Shown here: piece after piece, positions 6,186 through 13,709 of the stretch
How positions within the stretch are numbered: position 1 is the stretch's first letter
Layout: every line of letters starts with the position of its first letter
Source of the DNA: Eubacterium sp.
GTDB lineage: Bacteria; Bacillota_A; Clostridia; Lachnospirales; Lachnospiraceae
DNA: 16,180 bases
Direction of reading: 5' to 3'
Assembly: GCA_023663915.1 (NCBI GenBank)
Contig: JAMPGN010000082.1
Span: 1 to 16,180 of the forward strand
The notes under the pieces: model-generated
Told to the model about the DNA's origin: nothing
Seen by the model: the letters and a program-made list of their open reading frames with translations, nothing else
The model's database searches: none
Made by a program: the position numbers and the translations under genes

Positions 6186-8638
6186 TGCAGCCACAATTTA
6201 CGGATAAAGCGAAAGCGGCATTGATCCTGGCGGAGAGAGCTGCCAGAAGTTTAAGGCAGAGCTATGTGGGCAGCGAACATATTCTTCTGGGTCTTCTGCG
6301 GGAGAATACGGGGGTTGCAGCCACGGTTTTGATGAATAACGGTGTGGACGTCGTGCAGCTAAAGGAGATGATCAAAGATCTGATCGCGCCGGACAGTTCT
6401 GTTCTGATTGCAGAGAGAGACGGGTATTCTCCGCGTGCACAGAGTATTCTGGAAGAGGCGCACAGACAGGCGGAGCGTTTTCACAGCGATAAGACGGGAA
6501 CGGAACACATCTTGTTAGCGCTCCTCAAAGAGGGGGAAAACGTAGCGGTCAGACTGCTTAACACGATGGGAATCTCTGTACAGAAGCTCTATGTGGACGT
6601 GCTTGTTGCAATGGGTGAGGACAGTGCACTTTACAAAGAAGATTTAGGGAAAAGACAGAGCAGGCGCAGGGGTGGAACTGCCACATTAGATCAGTACAGC
6701 CGTGATTTAACAGCGCTTGCAAGAGAAGGAAAGCTCGATCCGGTGATAGGCAGGGAAGAAGAGATTACAAGAGTCATACAGATCTTGAGTAGACGGACGA
6801 AGAATAATCCTTGTCTGATTGGCGAACCGGGGGTAGGCAAGACAGCCGTAGTGGAAGGCCTTGCGGCCAGGATTGTTACGGGTGATGTGCCTTTTACCGT
6901 GCAGAATAAGAGGGTGCTGACACTGGATCTGTCCGGCATGGTGGCGGGCAGTAAATACCGGGGTGAGTTTGAGGAGAGAATCAAAAAAGTCATCCGGGAA
7001 GTGATCGAGGATGGGAATGTCGTTCTTTTTCTGGATGAGATGCATACGATCATCGGCGCAGGCGGTGCGGAGGGCGCGATCGACGCGTCCAATATATTGA
7101 AACCCTCGCTTGCGCGGGGCGAGATACAGTTGATCGGCGCGACCACGATCGCGGAATACCGCAAATATGTGGAGAAAGATGCCGCACTTGAGAGGAGGTT
7201 TCAGCCCGTGACGGTGGAAGAACCCACTGTGGAAGAGGCGGAGAATATACTCAAGGGCATTGTAGAAAAATATGAGGATCACCATCGTGTCACGATTACC
7301 GATGAGGCGATCAGCGCGGCGGTGGCGCTTTCCAACCGCTATATCAATGACAGGAATCTGCCGGATAAGGCGATCGACCTTATCGATGAAGCGGCTGCAG
7401 CAGTGCGGTTAAATGTGGTCAGCCAGCCCGATAAACTTCGGGCATTGGCGGATGAGATCAAGAAGATCGATCTGCAGATCGAGCGTTCCATCCGTATGGA
7501 GGCTTTTACGCAGGCGGCGGAGCTGAAGAAAAAACAGAATGAGTGCATTAAGAAATACGAGCGCATCATCAAGCGCATGGAGAAAGAGGAAGAAAAGCGA
7601 AATTATGTAGTCGGAGAGAACGAGATTGCGGAAGTGGTGGCTCTCTGGACGAAAATTCCGGTCAAGAAACTGGCGGAGAAGGAGAGCGAGAGGCTGCTGC
7701 GGTTAGAGTCCATTCTCCACAAGAGGGTGATTGGGCAAGAGGAGGCGGTTTCCGCCGTCTCCAAGGCGATGCGTAGAGGCAGAGTCGGATTGCAGGACCC
7801 CAACCGTCCGATTGGTTCCTTCCTTTTCCTTGGACCTACCGGCGTGGGGAAGACGGAGTTAAGCAAGGCATTGGCGGAGGCGATGTTTGGTTCGGAGAAT
7901 GCGCTGATCCGTGTGGATATGTCGGAATATATGGAAGGACATTCGGTGTCCAAGATGATCGGATCGCCGCCGGGATATGTGGGATTTGAGGAGGGCGGTC
8001 AGTTGTCGGAGAAAGTGCGCAGAAACCCTTATTCGGTTGTGCTTTTTGACGAGATCGAGAAAGCGCATCCTGATGTGTTTAACGTGCTTTTGCAGGTGCT
8101 CGACGACGGACATATCACTGACTCCAAAGGAAGAAAAGTCAGCTTCAAGAATACGATACTGATTATGACCTCGAATGCGGGGGCGCAGAGGATTATCGAG
8201 CCGAAGAATTTAGGATTTGGCGCACAGACCACGGAACAGCAGGATTATGATAAGATGAAATCGAATGTGATGGAAGAGGTGAAACGGCTTTTTAAACCGG
8301 AGTTCCTCAACCGTATTGACGAGATCATGGTATTCCATCCACTAAATAAAGAAGATATGAAACGAATCGTCACTCTGCTCTCCAGGAATCTGATTAAACG
8401 CTGCAAGGAGCAGATGGAGATAGACTTGACGATCACGCCGTCGGTCAAGGAATGGCTGATCGAGAAGCACATGGATGTAAAGATGGGGGCAAGACCCATG
8501 AAAAGGGCGATTCAGTCGGAGATCGAGGATGCGCTGGCGGAGGAGATACTTCACGGCAATATCAAGCGGGGAGACGCCGTGTCGGCGGGGCTTAAGAATA
8601 AGAAATTAGTATTTACAGTACGCGATGAGAAAGAATAA
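6185..8638 (+). CDS. clpC: ClpC, AAA+ unfoldase of the ClpCP protease
   Basis: ClpC unfolds damaged or tagged proteins and feeds them to ClpP. The protein has 817 residues. Two N-terminal Clp repeats are at about 4-70 and 80-145. The first AAA+ module has Walker A GEPGVGKT (213-220) and Walker B VVLFLDE (279-285). A coiled middle domain of about 60 residues (roughly 412-475, UVR-like, as in ClpC) follows. The second module has Walker A GPTGVGKT (550-557), Walker B VVLFDE (618-623) and a hydrophobic LGF near 676-678 that fits the ClpP-docking loop. A C-terminal small domain ends the protein. I used the ATG at 6185; a TTG at 6182 would add one residue. The start overlaps the GntR stop by one base. 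No mcsA or mcsB adaptor gene is adjacent, unlike Bacillus. No ClpP gene is in the window. Confidence 0.96.
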   Translation: MQPQFTDKAKAALILAERAARSLRQSYVGSEHILLGLLRENTGVAATVLMNNGVDVVQLKEMIKDLIAPDSSVLIAERDGYSPRAQSILEEAHRQAERFHSDKTGTEHILLALLKEGENVAVRLLNTMGISVQKLYVDVLVAMGEDSALYKEDLGKRQSRRRGGTATLDQYSRDLTALAREGKLDPVIGREEEITRVIQILSRRTKNNPCLIGEPGVGKTAVVEGLAARIVTGDVPFTVQNKRVLTLDLSGMVAGSKYRGEFEERIKKVIREVIEDGNVVLFLDEMHTIIGAGGAEGAIDASNILKPSLARGEIQLIGATTIAEYRKYVEKDAALERRFQPVTVEEPTVEEAENILKGIVEKYEDHHRVTITDEAISAAVALSNRYINDRNLPDKAIDLIDEAAAAVRLNVVSQPDKLRALADEIKKIDLQIERSIRMEAFTQAAELKKKQNECIKKYERIIKRMEKEEEKRNYVVGENEIAEVVALWTKIPVKKLAEKESERLLRLESILHKRVIGQEEAVSAVSKAMRRGRVGLQDPNRPIGSFLFLGPTGVGKTELSKALAEAMFGSENALIRVDMSEYMEGHSVSKMIGSPPGYVGFEEGGQLSEKVRRNPYSVVLFDEIEKAHPDVFNVLLQVLDDGHITDSKGRKVSFKNTILIMTSNAGAQRIIEPKNLGFGAQTTEQQDYDKMKSNVMEEVKRLFKPEFLNRIDEIMVFHPLNKEDMKRIVTLLSRNLIKRCKEQMEIDLTITPSVKEWLIEKHMDVKMGARPMKRAIQSEIEDALAEEILHGNIKRGDAVSAGLKNKKLVFTVRDEKE

Positions 8639-8661
8639 CATAGACGTAGGAGGAGAATATC

Positions 8662-9078
8662 ATGGCTGTAGTAGAGGAATTAGTGCGGACCGAGGAAAGC
8701 GGTGCGATCAGTTTCGGCAATTATAAACTGTCCGCCAAAGCGAAAGTAGAGGATTATGAGCACGGCGGGGACTTGTATAAGGTCAAAACTTACAAGGAAC
8801 TGACCAAATTAGAGAAAAACGGAATGTTTGCGTATGAATCACAGCCCGGAACAAGCGTGACCAATTTCAATGAGACGGAAGACGGCGTCGCCTTCACGGT
8901 GGAGGCGGATGAGGATGCCCAGATTACTGTAGGATTGGAAGAGGATACGGAGTACAGCGTTACCGTGGACAATGTAAACATTGGCAGTATGAAGACGAAC
9001 TTAAGCGGAAAGTTAAGCATCAGCATCGAGTTAGCAAATGCCGGAGAGATCGCGGTTAAGATCGCAAAGAATGGCTAA
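8662..9078 (+). CDS. Uncharacterised 138-aa protein between clpC and radA
   Basis: I do not recognise a function. The protein is acidic, has no signal peptide, no membrane helix and no cysteine, so it should be cytosolic. The first 60 residues contain charged segments (YKVKTYKELTKLEKNG). The rest alternates short hydrophobic strands with turns (VTNFNETEDGVAFTVEADEDAQITVGL, then VTVDNVNIGSMKTNL), as expected for a small beta sandwich. AGGAGGAG at 8648-8655 is a very strong ribosome site, so it may be abundant. Its last 8 bases overlap the radA start. From memory, short proteins like this in Lachnospiraceae are sometimes labelled endosialidase; at 138 residues with no visible catalytic motif I would not accept that name. 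Its position suggests a link to protein quality control or DNA repair, but this is context only. Confidence 0.85.
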   Translation: MAVVEELVRTEESGAISFGNYKLSAKAKVEDYEHGGDLYKVKTYKELTKLEKNGMFAYESQPGTSVTNFNETEDGVAFTVEADEDAQITVGLEEDTEYSVTVDNVNIGSMKTNLSGKLSISIELANAGEIAVKIAKNG

Positions 9079-10447
9079 GGGTAAGACCGGGACGGTATTT
9101 TATTGTCAGAACTGCGGATATGAGTCAGCCAAATGGATGGGACAGTGCCCCGGTTGTAAAGAGTGGAATCGTATGGTGGAAGAGAAGGTGCACACGGGGA
9201 CGGGCAGCGGCCGCAAAATGGTCGGCGGAGCGCATACAGCCCGTGCCGTGAAACCTTCCAGCCTGTCAGAGGTAAGTATACAGGAAGAGATGCGTATGCG
9301 GACGCATATGGCAGAACTGGACAGAGTGCTGGGCGGCGGTATCGTGCCCGGCTCTTTGACGTTGGTCGGCGGTGATCCGGGCATCGGCAAGTCCACATTG
9401 CTCTTGCAGGTGTGCAGGCATATGGCGGCGGATGGGCGCAAGGTGTTGTACATATCCGGTGAGGAATCGCTTCGTCAGATCAAGCTTCGTGCTAACCGGC
9501 TGGGCGACTTTACGGAGAATCTGCTTCTGCTCTGTGAGACCAGTCTTGAGACTGTGGAAAGTACAATCAGGAGTGTGATGCCGGATATCACGATCATCGA
9601 CTCGATCCAGACGATGTATCACGAGGAGATCTCCGCTGCTCCGGGGAGTGTGTCGCAGGTGCGGGAATCCACGAATGTCCTTCTGCAGATCGCCAAGGGT
9701 CTGAATGTCTCGATTTTTATCGTGGGGCATGTTACAAAGGAGGGAACGGTGGCAGGACCGAGAGTGTTAGAACACATGGTGGATACCGTGCTCTATTTCG
9801 AGGGAGACAGACATGCCTCTTACCGGATTCTTAGGGGAGTCAAGAATCGTTTCGGTTCTACCAATGAAATCGGGGTTTTTGAAATGAAGGAAGAAGGACT
9901 TGTCGAGGTCAAAAATCCTTCGGAATTTATGTTAAACGGCAAGCCGGAGGGCGCGAGCGGCTCGATCGTCTCCTGTTCCATGGAAGGCACAAGACCGATT
10001 CTTCTGGAGATTCAGGCGCTTGTGTGTCACAGCAATTTCGGCATTCCGAGAAGACAGGCGATCGGGACGGATTTCAACCGGGTAAATCTGTTGATGGCGG
10101 TGCTGGAAAAAAGACTGGGCGTGCAGATGTCCGACTGTGATGCCTATGTGAACTTGGCGGGCGGTATGCGCATTGTGGAGCCGGCGATCGATTTAGGAAT
10201 AGCGATGGCGGTCGTGTCCAGCTTCAAAAACCGGGTGATTGACGATAAGACGATCGCTTTCGGGGAGATCGGGTTAAGCGGAGAGGTGAGAGGCGTGTCC
10301 ATGGCACAGCAGAGAGTGTCGGAGGCAGCCAAGCTGGGTTTTACGACCTGTATTCTGCCGGAGGCGTGTAAAAGCCAGATCAAGGCGGTGGAAGACATTC
10401 GGCTGGTCGGAGTCAAGACGGTGCGGGACGCGATCGATCTGATCTGA
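9071..10447 (+). CDS. radA: RadA (Sms), DNA repair/recombination ATPase
   Basis: RadA is a hexameric helicase-like ATPase that processes branched recombination intermediates. The protein has 458 residues, normal length. A four-cysteine zinc finger lies at the N-terminus (Cys12, Cys15, Cys26, Cys29). The RecA-like core has Walker A GDPGIGKS (101-108) and the family's KNRFG motif (258-262). The C-terminal part from about 310 is the Lon-protease-like domain, with FGEIGLSGEVRGV near 397-409. I chose the ATG at 9071, which places the zinc finger correctly; an in-frame extension to 9038 adds 11 unlikely residues. The start overlaps the upstream gene by 8 bp (stop TAA 9076-9078) and has no good ribosome site of its own, so reinitiation after the upstream gene is likely. 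disA, which follows radA in Bacillus, is absent here. Confidence 0.96.
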   Translation: MAKGKTGTVFYCQNCGYESAKWMGQCPGCKEWNRMVEEKVHTGTGSGRKMVGGAHTARAVKPSSLSEVSIQEEMRMRTHMAELDRVLGGGIVPGSLTLVGGDPGIGKSTLLLQVCRHMAADGRKVLYISGEESLRQIKLRANRLGDFTENLLLLCETSLETVESTIRSVMPDITIIDSIQTMYHEEISAAPGSVSQVRESTNVLLQIAKGLNVSIFIVGHVTKEGTVAGPRVLEHMVDTVLYFEGDRHASYRILRGVKNRFGSTNEIGVFEMKEEGLVEVKNPSEFMLNGKPEGASGSIVSCSMEGTRPILLEIQALVCHSNFGIPRRQAIGTDFNRVNLLMAVLEKRLGVQMSDCDAYVNLAGGMRIVEPAIDLGIAMAVVSSFKNRVIDDKTIAFGEIGLSGEVRGVSMAQQRVSEAAKLGFTTCILPEACKSQIKAVEDIRLVGVKTVRDAIDLI

Positions 10448-10536
10448 AAATCTGTCTTAAATATGACAAAATTGTAACAAAACTTTAAACAAATTTAATA
10501 TTTTACGCTTTTGATATATTCAAATAAGAATTTATG

Positions 10537-10545
10537 TGATAGAAT
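10537..10545 (+). promoter_or_regulatory. Extended -10 promoter candidate for the LCP gene
   Basis: The 194-bp gap after radA is very AT-rich from 10448 to about 10552. TGATAGAAT at 10537-10545 fits an extended -10 (TG, one base, TAGAAT). No good -35 stands 17 nt upstream (TATTCA, 10517-10522); a TTGATA at 10511-10516 is 23 nt away, too far. Transcription from here would give a leader of about 90 nt. No clear terminator for radA is visible, so read-through is also possible. Confidence 0.4.
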
Positions 10546-10598
10546 ATTCAAGATATGGTGCTATGTATGTGCCGATGTATACAGGGTCTTAGGGGATA

Positions 10599-10635
10599 AT
10601 CGCGGGGTGGATGAGGGTACGCCCCGATAGAGGAG
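10599..10635 (+). promoter_or_regulatory. Leader hairpin touching the LCP ribosome binding site
   Basis: ATCG (10599-10602) can pair with CGAT (10625-10628), GGG (10604-10606) with CCC (10622-10624), and GT (10607-10608) with AC (10619-10620), with one bulged base on each side and a 10-nt loop. The stem ends two bases before AGGAG (10631-10635), which serves the ATG at 10642. It could affect translation or mRNA stability. It matches no riboswitch that I can identify with confidence. Confidence 0.45.
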
Positions 10636-10641
10636 TTACTT

Positions 10642-11754
10642 ATGGACAAGCAGATACAGGAGTCACAGGAAGATAAGAATGCTTCGGAGAAATCCGGCGC
10701 AAAGCGTAAGCTGGTCAAGAATATTCCATTGCTGATTGTGGAGATATGTGTACTTGTTCTCGCGGTCGGCATTCTGTATGTAGTAGTCACAGCCACCGAC
10801 GAGGTGGAACGGAAGAAGATCGACAAAGAGAAAATTACGATCAATGAAGAAGTGGCGGAAGTTGTCAAAGAAGAAGTGGAAAAGAACGAGGTCAAGGGAT
10901 ACCGCAATATCGCACTGTTTGGCGTGGACGCAAGAGACGGCGAGCTGGGCAGGGGAACGCGGAGCGATTCGATTATTATCGCAAGCATCAATCAGGATAC
11001 ACAGGAGATCAAATTAGTTTCGGTCTTTCGCGATACTTACTTAAATCTTGGGAATGACTCTTACAATAAGTGCAATGCCGCCTATGCGCAGGGCGGACCG
11101 GAACAGGCAATCAGTATGCTGAATGCCAATCTGGATCTCGATATCACCGATTATGTGACAGTTGGTTTCGGCGGACTGATCGATGCGGTGGATGCTCTAG
11201 GCGGTGTTGAGATCGAGGTTACTGACGCGGAAATATCCCATCTGAATAATTACCAGTTGACTATGTCCGAGGAATTAGGGGTAGACTATATACCGGTAGA
11301 GGAGAGCGGGAAACAGTTGTTGAACGGGATGCAGGCTACCGCGTACTGCAGGATACGCTATACGAAAGGTGATGATTTCAAGCGTGCCGAGCGGCAGAGA
11401 AATGTGCTGACGGCAATGATGGAGAAGGCAAAAACCGTCTCGGTAAGTTCGCTGACTAATATGGTCAATGCAATTCTGCCCGAAGTGGAAACTTCGCTGG
11501 GAGTCAATGAGATCCTCAGCGTGCTTGGCAGTGTGGCGGGGTATGACGTGGTCGCCAGCGACGGTTTTCCGTTTGAGAACCATAGGAGGGGAGCCAGTGT
11601 TGGCAGCAAGGGAAGCTGTGTGATCCCGGATGATTTGGAAGAGAATGTAATAGAACTTCACGAGCTTTTGTATCCGGGAACTGCTTACAAACCGTCCAGA
11701 CAGGTCGCAAGCATCAGTGATGAGATCGAAATATTGACAGACGAATATAATTAA
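10642..11754 (+). CDS. LytR-CpsA-Psr (LCP) family wall-polymer transferase
   Basis: LCP proteins transfer teichoic-acid-like or capsular polymers from their lipid carrier to peptidoglycan, outside the membrane. The protein has 370 residues. The cytosolic N-terminus is charged, and one membrane helix lies at about 28-50 (PLLIVEICVLVLAVGILYVVV). A charged, probably helical, linker (53-86) leads to the LCP domain at about 87-262. Key family residues are seen in GVDAR (94-98), GTRSDSIIIASI (105-116), SVFRDTYL (127-134) and the arginine-rich RIRYTKGDDFKRAERQR (237-253). A C-terminal extension follows. AGGAG at 10631-10635 supports the start. It follows radA but has its own AT-rich upstream region and is closed by a terminator, so it is probably mostly monocistronic. 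Which polymer it handles cannot be told; no glycan genes are adjacent. Confidence 0.93.
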   Translation: MDKQIQESQEDKNASEKSGAKRKLVKNIPLLIVEICVLVLAVGILYVVVTATDEVERKKIDKEKITINEEVAEVVKEEVEKNEVKGYRNIALFGVDARDGELGRGTRSDSIIIASINQDTQEIKLVSVFRDTYLNLGNDSYNKCNAAYAQGGPEQAISMLNANLDLDITDYVTVGFGGLIDAVDALGGVEIEVTDAEISHLNNYQLTMSEELGVDYIPVEESGKQLLNGMQATAYCRIRYTKGDDFKRAERQRNVLTAMMEKAKTVSVSSLTNMVNAILPEVETSLGVNEILSVLGSVAGYDVVASDGFPFENHRRGASVGSKGSCVIPDDLEENVIELHELLYPGTAYKPSRQVASISDEIEILTDEYN

Positions 11755-11810
11755 TAGAATGAGCTACAGGATGACTATCATGAGGACTGTAATGTAACGA
11801 TAGCAGATAA

Positions 11811-11842
11811 AGCAGCAGCTGGGGATGCCTCGGCTGCTGTTT
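11811..11842 (+). terminator. Probable rho-independent terminator after the LCP gene
   Basis: CAGCAGC (11813-11819) pairs with GCTGCTG (11833-11839), and the stem continues inward through TGGGG with CCTCG (two wobble pairs) to a three-base loop at 11825-11827. Twelve pairs in all, followed by TTT (11840-11842) and more A/T. The T run is short, so efficiency is uncertain. It separates the LCP gene from the ABC exporter pair. Confidence 0.65.
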
Positions 11843-11925
11843 CCAAATTTATACAAATACGTGCAGCTTATTTTTAGTAATGAGCCGGCTATATAGGCTG
11901 GAATCATGGAGGTTAATCGTTAATA

Positions 11926-13707
11926 ATGAAGAAATTACTGGTCTATCTGAAAGATTATAAGAAAGAGACGGTTCTCGCCCCGCTCTTCAAAATGCTGGAG
12001 GCGACTTTTGAACTGTTTGTGCCGCTTGTCATGGCGGCGATCATCGATCACGGCATCGGGGGCGGCGATACGCCCTATGTACTGCGTATGGGCGCGGCGC
12101 TCGTCGCGTTGGGCGTGATCGGGCTTGTCTGCTCGATCACGGCGCAGTACTATGCGGCGAAAGCGGCAGTCGGGTTTTCGACTAAGTTAAAACATTTCCT
12201 TTTTGAGCATATTCAGGGGCTTTCTTTTACGGAGATTGATACGCTCGGCACTTCCACCATGATTACGCGCATGACATCCGATGTCAATCAGGTGCAGAAC
12301 GGGGTAAACATGGTTTTGCGGCTTTTCCTGCGGTCGCCCTTTATCGTCTTCGGGGCTATGGTCATGGCGTTTACGATCGATGTGAAAGCGGCGCTTATTT
12401 TTGCGGTGACGATTCCGCTTCTGTCAGTCGTAGTGTTCGGAATCATGATGCTGACCATGCCGTTATATAAGAAGGTTCAGGCGGGATTGGACAGTGTTCT
12501 TGGCGCAACGCGTGAAAACCTTACGGGTGTGAGGGTGATCCGTGCCTTCAACAAGGAGCAGGAAGAGATTGAGGCATTTGAAGAAAAAAACAGCACACTG
12601 GCGCATATGCAGCTCTTTGTCGGGAAATTATCTGCATTGACTAATCCGGTCACATATATTATTATCAACGCGGCTACTATCATTCTGCTCTACACAGGGG
12701 CAGTGCGCGTGGATGAGGGAACGATCACACAGGGCGAGGTAGTGGCGTTAGTCAATTATATGTCGCAGATCTTGATCGAGCTGGTCAAATTGGCGAATCT
12801 GATTATCACGATCACGAAAGCGCTCGCCTGTGCGAACCGTATCGAGAATGTGTTTGAGATTCATTCGACTATGGAGTGGGGGCAGAAAGTGTCTGAAGGC
12901 AGCCGCACAGACGAAACAGCGGAGCGGACGCGTGGCAAAAAGGCAGTTTTGCCATCCACATCCGATTATGCAGTAGACTTCGACCATGTACACCTGTCCT
13001 ATGCGGGCGCAGGCGCGGAGTCGCTGACGGATATTGATTTTCATGTGAAGAAAGGTCAGACGATCGGCATCATCGGCGGGACCGGTTCGGGAAAATCTTC
13101 GCTGGTGCATATGATTCCGCGATTCTATGATGCAACCAAAGGCAGTGTGCGGATCGATGGACGTTTGGTACAGGAATATTCCATGGAAGAATTGCGACAG
13201 AAAGTCGGTATCGTTCCCCAGAAGGCGGTGCTTTTCCAAGGAACGATTCGGGAAAACTTACAGTGGGGCAAGAAGGATGCTGCAGACGAAGAATTATGGC
13301 AGGCAATAGAGACCGCACAGGCGAAGGAATTTGTGGAACAGAAGGATGGTAGACTGGATTTTCATGTGGCACAGACAGGTAGAAATCTGTCCGGCGGTCA
13401 GAGACAGCGTTTAACGATCGCGCGGGCACTCGTGGGAAAACCGGAAATACTCATATTAGATGACAGTGCGTCGGCGCTTGATTATGCGACGGATGCGTCA
13501 CTGAGGCAGGCAATACGGAATATGGAAGGTGATATGACGGTCTTTATCGTATCCCAGAGAGCTTCGTCCATCCGCTATGCCGATCAGATCATCGTTCTCG
13601 ACGACGGGGAGATGGCGGATATCGGCACGCACGACGAACTTCTCAAACGGTGCAGCGTATACCAGGAAATCTATTATTCACAATATCCGAAAGCGCAGGA
13701 GGTGTAG
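11926..13707 (+). CDS. Heterodimeric ABC exporter, subunit with the degenerate ATP site
   Basis: This is a half-transporter of 593 residues: a six-helix membrane domain (about 15-305), then an ATPase domain (about 348-593). Walker A is GGTGSGKS (384-391), the Q-loop is VPQ (430-432), and the signature is canonical LSGGQ (488-492). Walker B is ILILDD (508-513), with Asp513 in place of the catalytic Glu, and the H-loop has Gln544 in place of His (VSQRAS). These changes are the known mark of the degenerate-site subunit in exporters such as TM287/288, BmrCD and LmrCD. The linker between domains is about 15 residues longer than in the partner and rich in Ser, Thr, Arg and Glu. The ribosome site GGAGG (11908-11912) is 13 nt from the ATG, unusually far. 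It is followed at once by the second half-transporter. The substrate is unknown; drugs, peptides or lipids are all possible. Confidence 0.93.
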   Translation: MKKLLVYLKDYKKETVLAPLFKMLEATFELFVPLVMAAIIDHGIGGGDTPYVLRMGAALVALGVIGLVCSITAQYYAAKAAVGFSTKLKHFLFEHIQGLSFTEIDTLGTSTMITRMTSDVNQVQNGVNMVLRLFLRSPFIVFGAMVMAFTIDVKAALIFAVTIPLLSVVVFGIMMLTMPLYKKVQAGLDSVLGATRENLTGVRVIRAFNKEQEEIEAFEEKNSTLAHMQLFVGKLSALTNPVTYIIINAATIILLYTGAVRVDEGTITQGEVVALVNYMSQILIELVKLANLIITITKALACANRIENVFEIHSTMEWGQKVSEGSRTDETAERTRGKKAVLPSTSDYAVDFDHVHLSYAGAGAESLTDIDFHVKKGQTIGIIGGTGSGKSSLVHMIPRFYDATKGSVRIDGRLVQEYSMEELRQKVGIVPQKAVLFQGTIRENLQWGKKDAADEELWQAIETAQAKEFVEQKDGRLDFHVAQTGRNLSGGQRQRLTIARALVGKPEILILDDSASALDYATDASLRQAIRNMEGDMTVFIVSQRASSIRYADQIIVLDDGEMADIGTHDELLKRCSVYQEIYYSQYPKAQEV

Positions 13708-13709
13708 TT

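Noticed and set aside
10591..10641. c-di-AMP (ydaO) riboswitch-like GGGGTG-GAT-GGGTA pieces before the LCP gene.
   Set aside because: Only a short part resembles the consensus. The other conserved blocks and the pseudoknot partners are missing, and the leader is too short.
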